The notes under the pieces: model-generated
Told to the model about the DNA's origin: nothing
Databases searched by the model: none
What the model saw: only the letters and a program-made list of their open reading frames with translations
In this document: piece by piece, positions 26,990 through 37,393 of the stretch
How the letters are laid out: every line of letters begins with the position of its first letter
Position numbering within the stretch: position 1 is the stretch's first letter
Assembly: GCA_020848545.1 (NCBI GenBank)
Contig: JADLHZ010000112.1
Location: forward strand, 1-64,000
Direction: 5' to 3'
Source of the DNA: Deltaproteobacteria bacterium
GTDB taxonomy: Bacteria; Myxococcota; JADLHZ01
Length of the DNA stretch: 64,000 nt
Made by a program: the position numbers and the translations under genes

Positions 26990-28477
26990 ATGGTCGTCAC
27001 CTGCCACGCCTGCCAGACAAAGTTTCGCGTCGACGACGCCAAGATCGGCACGCGCGGGGTCAAGGTGCGCTGCAGTAAGTGCCAGACGATGATCATCGTC
27101 AAGCCCGAAGCGCAATCGATGGAAGACAATCCGACCGCCGTCGGCGCCGCGCCGGCCGCGACAATGGCGCTCGCGCGTGGTGATGGTCCGCCGCCAGCAG
27201 CGCCGCCGCCCGAGCCCGCGGCGCCACCAATGCCGCAAGTGCCGGCAAGCTTCGACGACGAAGAGCGCGAGCCGACCCGGGTGATGCAAGCGCCGCTGAT
27301 GTCGCAGATGATCCAGCAATCGAGCGAGCGCACCGAGCCGGCAATGCCTGTCGTGCCGCCGCAGATGACGCCACCGCTGGCGCCCCCACCGCTCGCGCAA
27401 CCGCCGACCGCCGCGCAGCGCCCGCCGCCAGCGATGCCGCCTCCGATGGCCGCACCGCCGCCGCTGAAGGCACCGGCGCCTGGACCGAGCCTCGACGCGG
27501 CGATCGGCGCCGAGAAGCCTGCGGGCGCCTGGCAGACCTCAGCGCCCACGCCGGCGTCCGCTCCCGAAGCTGCGCCAGCGCCCGCCGCCGCGCTCGGCGA
27601 TGATCTCTTCTCCGATCCCTTCGCGAACCCGCCCCCGGCAGCGCCGCCCGTCGCCGCCGATGATTCGGCGCAGCAGCGCTTCGCCGACATCGCGCCGTCG
27701 GCCGGCCCGTCGCTCGAGCTCGACCTGCCGCAGAGCAAGAAAGACGGACCGACGAGCATGGGCAGCGACGATCCGCTCGCCGGCATGCCGAAGTTCGAGG
27801 ACCCAGGCGACGAAGGCCCCACCTTCGAAGGCGGCATCTCCGAGGAAGGCATGGTGACGAAGCCCACCGCGCTCGCGGCGATGGAGACACCAAGGGCACC
27901 GCCACCGCAGCCGGAGCTCGAGCTGGCGACAAAAAAAGAAGCCGCCGCGCCCGTGGCGATCGCGCAGACTCAAACGCGCCGAAAGTCCGCCGGCAATCGC
28001 AAAGCCGTCGCGATCGTCGGCTACGCTGCCATCATCCTCCTCGTGGTCGCCGGCCTGTTCGGCGAGTACATGCTCTTTCGCGCCGGCGGCTATGACGGCC
28101 TCGTCGGTCACGCCGATCGCCTGCGCGCGCCGGACGCCCTCGGCATCGAGCTGCGCCGGGTGCACGTCGCGCCCTACGTGAGCAAAGACGGAAGACCCTT
28201 CGTCATCGTCCGCGGCGAGCTGCACAACAAGAACAGCGCCACGTCGCCCGCGGTCGCTGTGGACATTCAGATCGGCGGGCAGAAGGTGTCGAGCGCGGCG
28301 CCGGGCGCGGCGATCGATGCGACCGCCCTCTATCGCGACGCGCGCATCGAGGTGAGCGGCCCCACGAGCGCCCCTCTCGCCGCCAACGAAACCAAGATCT
28401 TCGCCGTCGCCATCGCGGCCCCGAAGGATCCTGCGGCGCTGAAAGAAACGCTCGAGTTCGCGATCAGCGCCAGGTAA
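26990..28477 (+). CDS. MJ0042 zinc-ribbon protein with Pro-rich linker and C-terminal membrane-anchored domain
   Basis: 495 residues. Residues 1-38 form the zinc ribbon CHAC...CSKC (Cys5, 8, 28, 31), the MJ0042/zinc-ribbon-5 type. Residues about 55-320 are a low-complexity linker very rich in Pro and Ala. A single transmembrane helix lies around residues 337-360 (AVAIVGYAAIILLVVAGLFG). The C-terminal 120 residues (LRAPDALGIELRRVHVAPYVSKDGRPFVIVRGELHNKNS) resemble the DUF3426-type beta domain that follows this ribbon in many proteobacteria. It is likely a cytosolic sensor or scaffold tethered to the membrane, with the last domain periplasmic. The exact role is unknown. Confidence 0.8.
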   Translation: MVVTCHACQTKFRVDDAKIGTRGVKVRCSKCQTMIIVKPEAQSMEDNPTAVGAAPAATMALARGDGPPPAAPPPEPAAPPMPQVPASFDDEEREPTRVMQAPLMSQMIQQSSERTEPAMPVVPPQMTPPLAPPPLAQPPTAAQRPPPAMPPPMAAPPPLKAPAPGPSLDAAIGAEKPAGAWQTSAPTPASAPEAAPAPAAALGDDLFSDPFANPPPAAPPVAADDSAQQRFADIAPSAGPSLELDLPQSKKDGPTSMGSDDPLAGMPKFEDPGDEGPTFEGGISEEGMVTKPTALAAMETPRAPPPQPELELATKKEAAAPVAIAQTQTRRKSAGNRKAVAIVGYAAIILLVVAGLFGEYMLFRAGGYDGLVGHADRLRAPDALGIELRRVHVAPYVSKDGRPFVIVRGELHNKNSATSPAVAVDIQIGGQKVSSAAPGAAIDATALYRDARIEVSGPTSAPLAANETKIFAVAIAAPKDPAALKETLEFAISAR

Positions 28478-28529
28478 AGCGCCGGATACGCGAGCGCTGC
28501 GAAAGGGCGCGGATTATACTCCCTCCGGC

Positions 28530-30176
28530 ATGCTTTACATCGTCCAGAACCTGCCCTTCTTCCTGATCCTCATCGGTCCCCTCGTCTTCGTTCACGAGCT
28601 CGGTCACTTCCTCGTCGCCAAGTGGTGCGGCGTGCGCGTCCTCCGCTTCTCGCTCGGCTTCGGCCCGAAGCTCTTCGGCTTCACCCGCGGCGAGACCGAG
28701 TATGTCATCGCGGCGGTCCCGCTGGGCGGCTACGTGAAGATGTGGGGCGACGATCCGAGCCAAGAGCTGTCTCAGGCGGAGCAAGCCGGCAGCTTCTTGC
28801 ACCTGGCGCTGCCGAAGCGCGCCGCGATCGTCCTCGCCGGCCCGGCGATGAACCTCTTGCTCGCAGCGCTGGTCTACGCCGGCTCGTACATGGGCGGCGT
28901 CCCGGACGCGTCGACGAAGCTCGGCCTCGTGGTGCCGGGCGGTCCGGCGGCGGCAGCGGGCTTGGAGCCGGGCGACGAGATCACCGCGATCGACGGCACG
29001 CCGGTCGAATATTGGAACGATCTACAGAAGCGGATTCAGGAGAGCGACGGCTCGCCGATGCAGTTCACCGTCGTGCGCGAGGGACAAACGCGCACGCTCG
29101 CGATCGCGCCGAAGATGCAGCGCGAACGCGACGAGCTGCAGCAGCCAGTGATGCGCGGCAAGATCGGCATCTCGGTGAGCTACGTCGCGCCGATGCTCGA
29201 CGTCGCCGACGCGGCGTCGCCGGCAGCGCTGGCCGGCTTGAAGATCGGCGACGAGGTGACGCACGTCGACGGCGCTGCGGTCTCGTCCTGGTACCACTTC
29301 AACAAGAAGATGCGCGGCGCGGCCGACGCGAAGGTCGAGCTCACGATCAAACGCAAAGACGAAACGAAGACCATCGCGCTCGCCCGCGCCACTACCGAGA
29401 AAGTGCTCGAAGACGCGCACCTGCGCCCGGACCCCGCCGGCTTCTACTCCGGCATCACGTCGTACGATGCGCGCGTCGCCAAGGTGGAGTCACGCTCGCC
29501 GGCGCAGAAGCTCGGGCTCTTGCCGGGCGATCGCCTGGTGTCGATCGAGGGCAAGCCGATCAGCGCGTGGCGCTTCGATCTCTCGGCGTTCGACGGCGCC
29601 GACGCGAACAAGGAGTTTCACATCGTCTACGGCCGCGGAACCGAGATCAAATCGGGCGTGCTCAAGATCGCCGAGCAGCTCAGAGAAGACGAGCTGCGCA
29701 CGCCGGTCCGCACCTACATCTTCGGCGCCGAGAACGATCCGACGACGCTGCGCAGCGACTCGCTCATTCGCAAGCGCAACCCCGTGGCCGCGTTGTGGGC
29801 GGGCGTCGAGCACACGGCGCTGATGTCGAAGCTCACCTTGATGGGCGCCGGGCTGATGCTCGTCGGCAAGCTGTCGTCGAAGAACGTCGGCGGGCCGGTG
29901 ATGCTCTTCGTCGTGGCGGAAAAAGCGGCGACGCGCGGCTTTCAGACCTTCCTCGAGGTGATGGCGATGGTCAGCGTCAGCCTCGGCGTGATGAACCTCT
30001 TGCCGGTGCCGGTGCTCGACGGCGGCCATTTGGTATTCATCGGCGCCGAAGCGATCCGGCGTAAACCGCTGAGCATGCGCGCGCGCGAGTACGCCGCCAT
30101 CGCCGGGCTAGTGCTCTTGTTCCTGCTCATGGCATTCGCCTTCATCAATGACTTCAACAAGTTCATCCTCAACTGA
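28530..30176 (+). CDS. rseP: RIP/site-2 zinc metalloprotease (RseP-like)
   Basis: 548 residues, about 100 longer than E. coli RseP. The first transmembrane segment carries HELGH (His22, Glu23, His26); the C-terminal PVPVLDGGH motif (Asp about 497) completes the zinc site, flanked by hydrophobic helices. Between them lie three PDZ-like segments (around 125-200, 215-290 and 305-385), each with an A-GL-GD--T-I/V-G pattern (AAGLEPGDEITAIDG, LAGLKIGDEVTHVDG, KLGLLPGDRLVSIEG). RseP cleaves anti-sigma factors and signal peptides within the inner membrane. TsaB starts inside its last codons. A TATACT hexamer about 10 bases upstream could be a -10 element. Confidence 0.93.
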   Translation: MLYIVQNLPFFLILIGPLVFVHELGHFLVAKWCGVRVLRFSLGFGPKLFGFTRGETEYVIAAVPLGGYVKMWGDDPSQELSQAEQAGSFLHLALPKRAAIVLAGPAMNLLLAALVYAGSYMGGVPDASTKLGLVVPGGPAAAAGLEPGDEITAIDGTPVEYWNDLQKRIQESDGSPMQFTVVREGQTRTLAIAPKMQRERDELQQPVMRGKIGISVSYVAPMLDVADAASPAALAGLKIGDEVTHVDGAAVSSWYHFNKKMRGAADAKVELTIKRKDETKTIALARATTEKVLEDAHLRPDPAGFYSGITSYDARVAKVESRSPAQKLGLLPGDRLVSIEGKPISAWRFDLSAFDGADANKEFHIVYGRGTEIKSGVLKIAEQLREDELRTPVRTYIFGAENDPTTLRSDSLIRKRNPVAALWAGVEHTALMSKLTLMGAGLMLVGKLSSKNVGGPVMLFVVAEKAATRGFQTFLEVMAMVSVSLGVMNLLPVPVLDGGHLVFIGAEAIRRKPLSMRAREYAAIAGLVLLFLLMAFAFINDFNKFILN

Positions 30177-30870
30177 TCCATCCTCGCCTGGCGCGCCGGC
30201 GCTCGTTCTCGAGGGCGCCCGGCGCGACGCGCAGTGGGCCTTGGCACACGAAGATCGCATCGTCGGTGGCCGCATCAAGGACCGAGGCGCCGCGGAGCGC
30301 CTGGCGACCGAGGTCGAAGGCGGCCTGCGCGAGCTCGGGCTCGCCGCGCCACAGATCGCGCAGGTGATCGTCGGCATCGGGCCAGGCTCGTACGCCGGGC
30401 TGCGCATCGTGCTCGCGTTCGCCAAAGGCATCACCCACGCGCTCGGTGCGAAGATCGTCGCGGTGCCGTCGCTGCAGGCGATGCTGCGCGATGTCGACCT
30501 CGCGATCGCGCGCGGCGAAGCGGTCCCTGCCCACGCGCGCCGGATCGCGATGATGAACGCGTTCGGTGGCCAACTGTTTGCAGCCGGCGGCGGCGTCAAA
30601 GACGACGCCTACACGCCGGCGTCGTTCAACGCCGCGCTCGGCGAAGGCCACGACGTCCTCGGCGTCATCGACGGCGAGCTGCCGATGCGCGGCGAGCTCG
30701 CGGTGCCAGCGTACTTCGATCTGCGCACCGTCGAGCGCGACTTGCCCTTCGGCGTGCTCGCGATCGGCCGAGAGATGATCGCACGCGGCGACTTCGCCGA
30801 CGTGACGACCCTGCTGCCCCGCTACGGCCAAGCGAGCTCGGCCGAGCTGAAGGCTAACGGAATAGCTTGA
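30148..30870 (+). CDS. tsaB: tRNA threonylcarbamoyladenosine biosynthesis protein TsaB
   Basis: 240 residues. The family signature GIGPGSYAGLRIVLAFAKG is clear (usual GPGSFTGLRIG), and VPSLQAML matches the following segment. TsaB is the dimer partner of TsaD in adding threonylcarbamoyl to A37 of tRNAs. The first residues are unusual: instead of ILAIDTST, the protein reads ALVLEGARRDAQWAL, so the ATPase-fold start is diverged. The ATG lies 29 bases inside rseP in another frame, implying translational coupling; no other good start is seen downstream. Confidence 0.82.
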   Translation: MTSTSSSSTDPSSPGAPALVLEGARRDAQWALAHEDRIVGGRIKDRGAAERLATEVEGGLRELGLAAPQIAQVIVGIGPGSYAGLRIVLAFAKGITHALGAKIVAVPSLQAMLRDVDLAIARGEAVPAHARRIAMMNAFGGQLFAAGGGVKDDAYTPASFNAALGEGHDVLGVIDGELPMRGELAVPAYFDLRTVERDLPFGVLAIGREMIARGDFADVTTLLPRYGQASSAELKANGIA

Positions 30871-31095
30871 TCCCTCGGCCGGTGCGCACGACCAGCGCTT
30901 CGCCAGAGCGAAACGCGGCCGCCGACACGATGTCCGAGTCGTCGCCGATCACGCTGCGCAAGCTCGCCTCGCTGCCGTCGAGCGCATAGACCGCCAGCGT
31001 CGTGCGTTGGTTGCTGCCGAAGCCCGCCACGACCACGTGACTGCCGCGCCGCGATCCGAAGAGATCGGCGCCTTCCCCTTGACCTCCCATTCCCT
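30854..31095 (-). pseudogene. C-terminal remnant of a disrupted gene
   Basis: The minus strand encodes about 75 residues with normal coding character (SHVVVAGFGSNQRTTLAVYALDGSEASL...RSGEALVVRTGRGIKLFR and a stop). This looks like the last blades or strands of a beta-rich protein. Upstream, the reading frame runs into the low-complexity repeat RVRGQGMGGQGEG and then into an inverted repeat, so no start or N-terminal part remains. I interpret it as a gene truncated by rearrangement. The family is not recognised. Confidence 0.5.
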
Positions 31096-31368
31096 GGCCG
31101 CGCACGCGCACCTGACCGTGAACCCGACCCTGGCCTCTTGTTGAGGGCGTTCAGCGGCAAAGACGAGTCAGCATGCCGCACAGCCTGTGGGCCACGGCGT
31201 TCCTTCGGCGTAGTTGAACGCAGCGCTCTTCGCGGCGCGCGTCGCTTGGTCTTTCGACTCCGCATCACCAAACCGAACGATCGACGCTCGACGCAAGCCG
31301 CAGCTTTCACACCGGACGCAGACACATCGCGGTCATGGAAACGGTCAGGTGCGCGTGCGCGGCCAGGG
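31092..31368. repeat. 28-bp perfect inverted repeat flanking a 221-bp insert
   Basis: The left arm 31092-31119 begins CCCTGGCCGCGCACGCGC; the right arm 31341-31368 is its exact reverse complement over 28 bases. Outside the right arm, 15-bp tandem units with core GGCCAGGGCGT run from 31357 to 31401, and diverged versions flank the left arm. The structure looks like a small inverted-repeat element or an inverted duplication of a repetitive tail. No target-site duplication was recognised. Confidence 0.7.
31140..31300 (-). pseudogene. Fragment of a four-helix-bundle (S23-type) protein gene
   Basis: On the minus strand a stretch reads GDAESKDQATRAAKSAAFNY followed by AEGTPWPTG, then a stop after CAAC. 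This resembles the central helix of the four-helix-bundle family (TIGR02436/PF05635), where RAAxS--N-AEG is the core motif. Myxobacterial members are common, often next to short tandem repeats. Start, end and frame are all broken here, so it is a decayed remnant lying between the arms of the 28-bp inverted repeat. Identification is by memory of the motif. Confidence 0.4.
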
Positions 31369-31475
31369 CGTGCGCGGCCAGGGCGTGGGAGGCCAGGGCG
31401 TGCGGGGCGGGGCCAAGGGACGTCGATCGTTCCTGAACTGACGACGACCTCTTTCAACACCCTGCTAGTCGGCCT

Positions 31476-31994
31476 TCAGCCCTGACGCACGAAGCGCATC
31501 GCCGCGTGGTCCTTCACCACGCCCGGGAAGCGCAGCACCTCGTTGTGCATCGCAACGTACACGCCGGGCGGGGCGAGCTGCACCGCGAGCAGCGCCTCGG
31601 TGATGTTCTGGAGCGCGTCGGTCGTGCGCAGCTCGTAGGGCCGCATGGCGCCGGTGAGCACGATCGGAACCTTCGGCGTAGGCCCCAGCGCTCGCACGAT
31701 AGTCTCACCGGTAACGGCAAGGCGATCCGTCCCGTGCGCGATGACGATGCCGTCGTGCGTCTCCTGCGCGCTCTTCGCGGCTTCAGCGATCTTCGTGTGA
31801 TCCTCCGGCGTCATCTCGAGCGAGTCCTTGTTCATCACCGGCATGCGATCGATGACGACGCCGCGAAGGATCAACGACGCGAGCATCATCTCGAGCACAC
31901 TCTTCTGGTTCGCCAGCGTCCCGTCCGACTCGTTGTAGGTCTTCTCGATCGTGCCGCCCGTCGTCAGCAGCGCGATGCGGCGTTGGCTCGCCAT
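31476..31994 (-). CDS. Short asparaginase-domain protein
   Basis: 172 residues from MASQRRIALLTTGGTIEKTY at 31994. It has the first active-site motif TTGGTIE with its catalytic Thr, and the second motif AHGTDRLAVTGETI with Thr-Asp. This is only the N-terminal domain of type I/II L-asparaginases (about 330 residues); the C-terminal domain is absent. Stand-alone short asparaginases of this size exist in other bacteria, so it need not be broken. It hydrolyses asparagine or a related amide by family inference. It lies 72 bases downstream of sufT on the same strand. Confidence 0.75.
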   Translation of the reverse strand: MASQRRIALLTTGGTIEKTYNESDGTLANQKSVLEMMLASLILRGVVIDRMPVMNKDSLEMTPEDHTKIAEAAKSAQETHDGIVIAHGTDRLAVTGETIVRALGPTPKVPIVLTGAMRPYELRTTDALQNITEALLAVQLAPPGVYVAMHNEVLRFPGVVKDHAAMRFVRQG

Positions 31995-32066
31995 CAACTG
32001 ACGTCCCGACACGCGCGCGCGCCGCGCGCGAAGTGCATTTCGAGCTTCCGCATGCTTCTCACCACG

Positions 32067-32645
32067 CTACATGAAGCCGAGCTGAAGCTTCGCCGCTTCA
32101 CTCATGCGATCTTGCGTCCACGGCGGATCGAAAGTGACCTCGACGCCGGCCTCGCTCACGCCGGGGATGCGCGCGAGCTTCGACTCGACGTCCTGCTTCA
32201 ACACGCCGCTCATGCCGCAGCCGGGCGCCGTGAGCGTCATGCGCACGGTCACTTTGTTGGTGCCGTCTGGCTTCGCTTCGAGGTCGCAGCCGTAGATGAG
32301 CCCGAGATCGACGATGTTCGCCGGGATCTCGGGATCGTAGCAGGTGCGCAACGCGTCCCAGACGCGATCATCGAGCGACTTCGACTCGTCGTGGACCAGC
32401 GTGCTCGCGGTCGGCTTCTCTTTGCCGAGCGCGTCCGCGTCGTCGCCGGCGATGCGGAAGAGCTGGCCGCGCACGTTCATCACCGTGAACGCATCGCCGA
32501 GCTGCTGCGTCAGGCGCACTTGCTCGTTCTGCTCGAGCGTCGTCGGATAGCCGTCCGGGATCACGATCGCCTGCACCGCGCGCCGCACCGAGATCCACCG
32601 GCTGCCTTCGGCGTCGCCGCCGAGCGTGACGAGAGAATCGCTCAT
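32067..32645 (-). CDS. sufT: Fe-S assembly protein SufT (MIP18/DUF59 family)
   Basis: 192 residues. A C-terminal MIP18 domain (LRTCYDPEIPANIVDLGLIYGCDLE, then TLTAPGCGMSGVLKQDVESKL) holds the conserved DPE and the reactive Cys in the PGCGM motif. The N-terminal 85 residues (TLGGDAEGSRWISVRRAVQAIVIPDGYPTTLE) match the extension typical of SufT. SufT assists maturation of Fe-S proteins. It is the last SUF gene, 3 bases after sufU. Confidence 0.9.
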   Translation of the reverse strand: MSDSLVTLGGDAEGSRWISVRRAVQAIVIPDGYPTTLEQNEQVRLTQQLGDAFTVMNVRGQLFRIAGDDADALGKEKPTASTLVHDESKSLDDRVWDALRTCYDPEIPANIVDLGLIYGCDLEAKPDGTNKVTVRMTLTAPGCGMSGVLKQDVESKLARIPGVSEAGVEVTFDPPWTQDRMSEAAKLQLGFM

Positions 32646-32648
32646 CGT

Positions 32649-33104
32649 CTACTCCGTCGTCACCGGCTCGTGCGAGCCATTGAGCGCCGCGTGCAGCGTG
32701 TGCCACGCGAGCGTCGCGCATTTGACCCGCGCGGGGTACTCGCCGACCGCAGAGAACGCGAGCAGCTTGCCCATCTTCTCCGGATCGTCCGGCGTCTTTC
32801 CCTGCGTCACCATCGCGTGAAAGATATGAAAGAGCGCGTCGGCCTCGGCCTTCGTCTTGCCTTTGACCACCTCGGTCATCAGCGACGCCGACGCCGTCGA
32901 GATCGCGCAGCCCGAGCCCTCGAAGCCGATGTCTTTGATCTGCTCGCCGTCGACCTGCACATCGAGCGCGATCTGATCGCCGCACAAAGGATTGCGGCCG
33001 TCCGCGTGGCAGGTGCACGCCTCCACGCCGAGGCGGCGGAAGTTCCGCGGCTTCTTGTGATGGTCCAAGATCAGCTCTTGGTAGAGGTCGTCGTAGTCGC
33101 TCAC
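32649..33104 (-). CDS. sufU: Fe-S scaffold/sulfur acceptor SufU
   Basis: 151 residues from a GTG at 33104 that overlaps the sufS stop (GTGA). Conserved Cys ligands are seen in NPLCGDQI, GSGCAISTASASLM and VKCATLAW, the SufU/IscU-like triad, and the protein starts YDDLYQELILDHHKKPRNF as in SufU. It accepts persulfide from SufS in a zinc-dependent way or serves as scaffold. The GTG start is preferred because longer readings run deep into sufS. Confidence 0.93.
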   Translation of the reverse strand: MSDYDDLYQELILDHHKKPRNFRRLGVEACTCHADGRNPLCGDQIALDVQVDGEQIKDIGFEGSGCAISTASASLMTEVVKGKTKAEADALFHIFHAMVTQGKTPDDPEKMGKLLAFSAVGEYPARVKCATLAWHTLHAALNGSHEPVTTE

Positions 33105-34348
33105 GAGAACACCTTGCGCACCGCCGCGAGCCCTTCGACCAACGCGTCGACGTCTTCCATCGTGTTGTAGACGCCGAAGGACGCGCGCGTGGTCGCCGGC
33201 ACTTTGAAGCGCTCCATCACCGGCTGCGTGCAGTGGTGGCCGGCGCGTACGCACACCCCGTGTCTATCCAAGATGCTGCCGACGTCGTGCGGGTGCACGC
33301 CGTCGAGCACGAACGACACGACACCGACTTTCCTCGCGGCCGTGCCGATGATGCGCAGGCCTGCGACTTTGGCGAGCGCGTCCGTGGCGTACTTCAGCAG
33401 CAACTGCTCGTGCGCGTCGATCGCGTCGATGCCGAGCGCTTGCACGTAGTCGATCGCGGCCGCGAGACCTGCCGCGCCTTCCATGTTCGGCGTGCCAGCC
33501 TCGAACTTCGCCGGCGGCTTCGCGTACGTCGTCTTCGCGAAGGTGACGTTGCTGATCATGTGGCCACCGCCGAGGAACGGAGGCATCGCGTCCAAGAGCT
33601 CGTAGCGGCCGTACAAGGCGCCGATGCCCGACGGGCCGTACATCTTGTGCGGGCTGAACGCGAAGAAGTCGGCGCCGATCGCCTGCACGTCGACCAGAAA
33701 GTGCGGCGCCGCCTGCGCACCGTCGACGATCATCACGGCGCCCGCCGCGTGCGCGAGCGCCGACATCTGGGCGATCGGGTTCACGGTGCCGAGCGAGTTG
33801 CTCACGTAGACGGCGCTCACGATCTTCGTCTTCGCGGAAAGCAGCTTCTCGAAGGCTTGCAGATCCACTTCGCCGGCGTCGGTGATCGGCGCGACTTTGA
33901 GGACGGCGCCCGTCGCTTCGCAGAGCATCTGCCACGGCACGATGTTCGAGTGGTGCTCCATCTCGGTGATCAAGATCTCGTCACCGGCGCGCACGTTCTT
34001 CCGACCGTACGTGTACGCGACGAGGTTGATCGCCTCGCTCGTTCCGCGCAGGAGCACGATCTCGCGCGCGTCCTTGGCGTTCAAGAAGCGCGCGATCTTC
34101 TTGCGCGCCCCTTCGTACACCGCCGTCGCACGCTCGCTGAGCTCGTAGACGCCACGGTGCACGCTGCCGTTGTCGCGCTCGTAGAACTTCTGCACGGCGT
34201 CGATGACCGCGCGCGGCTTTTGGCTCGTCGCAGCATTGTCGAGGTACACGAGTCGCTTGCCGCCGCGCACGGTCTGCTGAAGCGCCGGAAAATCGCTGCG
34301 CACGGCGAGCGAATCGAGGACGCTGTGGACGAGCGCTTCGGCGGTCAC
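33101..34348 (-). CDS. sufS: Cysteine desulfurase SufS
   Basis: 415 residues, a group II cysteine desulfurase. PLP-binding Lys lies in FSPHKMYGPSGIG; active-site Cys in RAGHHCTQPVM; the N-terminus holds LVYLDNAATSQKP. It releases sulfur from cysteine and passes it to SufU as persulfide. Its ATG overlaps the sufD stop by four bases, and its stop overlaps the sufU GTG, giving tight coupling in the operon. Confidence 0.96.
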   Translation of the reverse strand: MTAEALVHSVLDSLAVRSDFPALQQTVRGGKRLVYLDNAATSQKPRAVIDAVQKFYERDNGSVHRGVYELSERATAVYEGARKKIARFLNAKDAREIVLLRGTSEAINLVAYTYGRKNVRAGDEILITEMEHHSNIVPWQMLCEATGAVLKVAPITDAGEVDLQAFEKLLSAKTKIVSAVYVSNSLGTVNPIAQMSALAHAAGAVMIVDGAQAAPHFLVDVQAIGADFFAFSPHKMYGPSGIGALYGRYELLDAMPPFLGGGHMISNVTFAKTTYAKPPAKFEAGTPNMEGAAGLAAAIDYVQALGIDAIDAHEQLLLKYATDALAKVAGLRIIGTAARKVGVVSFVLDGVHPHDVGSILDRHGVCVRAGHHCTQPVMERFKVPATTRASFGVYNTMEDVDALVEGLAAVRKVFS

Positions 34349-35166
34349 GCCACGCCTCCGTCTCGATCACCGCCGAGCAGCCAGGCCGACAGCGCGGCCA
34401 ACGCCTCGCCGCGCACGCTCTCGGCCGCGATCGACTCCAAGATCTCGCGCGCGAAGCCGTCGGCGAGCATTCCGCGGGCCGTCTTCTCGTCGATGCCGCG
34501 CGCGCGCAGGTAGAACAACGCGTCTTCGCTGAGCTGCCCGGTCGTGCTGCCGTGCGCGCACTTGACGTCGTCGGCGAAGATCTCGAGGTGCGGCTTCGAG
34601 AGCACCCCGGCGTCCTTGGAGAGCAAGAGGTTCTTGTTCTGTTGGCTGGCGTCGGTCTTCATCGCGCCGGCGCGCACGCGGATGAGGCCGTCGAAGATCG
34701 CCGTCGCCTTGTCGTCGAGCAAGCTCTTCCACAGCTGCCGGCTCTTGCTGTTCGGCTGCGCGTGCGTGATCACGGTCCGGTTGTCTTGCTTCTGCGTGCC
34801 GCGGCCGAGCATGAGGCCGTAAGCGTCGAGCTCTCCGTGCTCCTCGAGCTCAGCGGCAAAGTCCACCCGAGCGAAGCCACCGCCGAACGCGAGCAGATGC
34901 GCCTGTAAGACGCCGGCGACGCGTGCGTTCACTTTGTGCTCGTGCTTGGCGTCGACCGGCACGGCTTGCCAAACGATGTGACGCAAGATCGCGCCTCTGG
35001 CGACGTTGATCTCCGTGGAGGCCTGTTCGTTCGCGTGCGTGTGGCGCTCGACGACCGTCGCCTCGGCGCCCGCTTCGATCTCGATGCGCACCTGGCCGGG
35101 CTCGACGCGGACGAGCGCCGGGTCGCCACGACGAATGCGCAAGATGTCGGCGACGGCCGCGCTCAT
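34345..35166 (-). CDS. sufD: SufD, short form
   Basis: 273 residues, well below the 400-plus of E. coli SufD. The SufBD beta-helix core is present (ARGAILRHIVWQAV, DAYGLMLGRGTQKQDNRTVITHAQPNSKS, KCAHGSTTGQLSEDALFYLRARGI), including the conserved Cys/His of CAHGSTTG. What is missing is the helical N-terminal region. It partners SufB and SufC in the SufBCD scaffold complex. Position between sufC and sufS with 4-bp overlaps both sides supports the call. Confidence 0.88.
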   Translation of the reverse strand: MSAAVADILRIRRGDPALVRVEPGQVRIEIEAGAEATVVERHTHANEQASTEINVARGAILRHIVWQAVPVDAKHEHKVNARVAGVLQAHLLAFGGGFARVDFAAELEEHGELDAYGLMLGRGTQKQDNRTVITHAQPNSKSRQLWKSLLDDKATAIFDGLIRVRAGAMKTDASQQNKNLLLSKDAGVLSKPHLEIFADDVKCAHGSTTGQLSEDALFYLRARGIDEKTARGMLADGFAREILESIAAESVRGEALAALSAWLLGGDRDGGVA

Positions 35167-35932
35167 GCCGATGCCTCGATGCCGGCGTAGCCCTTCTTCT
35201 CGAGCTCCATCGCCAGCGACTTATCGCCGCTCTTCACGAGCTTGCCCTTCGCCAGCACGTGCACGAAGTCCGGCACGATGTAGTCGAGCAAGCGCTGATA
35301 GTGCGTCACGACGATCATCGCGCGATCCGGCGCGCGCAAGCGATTGACACCCTCGGCCACGGCCTTCAAGGCGTCGATGTCGAGGCCGCTGTCGGTCTCG
35401 TCCAAGATCGCGAGCTTCGGCTCGAGGAGCGACATCTGCAACGCTTCGTTGCGCTTCTTCTCGCCGCCGCTGAAGCCCTCGTTGACCGCGCGCGAGAGGA
35501 ACTTGTCGTCCATGCCGAGCTCTTTGACCTTCCTCTTCACGAGCGTCAGAAACTCGACCGCGTCGGCTTCCGGCTTGCCCTCGTGCTTGCGCTTGGCGTT
35601 GTACGCGCTCTTCAAGAACTGCACGTTGGAGACTCCTGGGATCTCGACCGGGTACTGAAACGCGAGGAACACGCCGCGCACGGCGCGCTCTTCCGGATCG
35701 AGCTCGAGCAAGTCTTCGCCCAAGTAGCGCACGGTGCCTTGCGTCACTTCGTAGGTGGTGCGGCCAGCGAGCACGTTCGAGAGCGTGCTCTTGCCGCTGC
35801 CGTTCGGGCCCATGATCGCGTGGACTTCGCCGGGCTTCACCGTCAGCGAGATGCCCTTCAGGATCTCGGCCCCGCCGGCGACGCGCGCGTGCAGGTCTTT
35901 GATTTCGACGATCGTCGCGTTTGCTACAGCGC

Positions 35933-35936
<4 letters not shown>
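35163..35936 (-). CDS. sufC: SUF system ATPase SufC
   Basis: 257 residues. Walker [11 protein letters not shown]-loop region [18 protein letters not shown] signature [10 protein letters not shown] and Walker [15 protein letters not shown] are all intact; this EKKRNE signature form is diagnostic for SufC. It drives conformational change of SufBD during cluster assembly. The ATG at 35936 overlaps the sufB stop by four bases. Confidence 0.97.
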
Positions 35937-37389
<1,453 letters not shown>

Positions 37390-37393
<4 letters not shown>

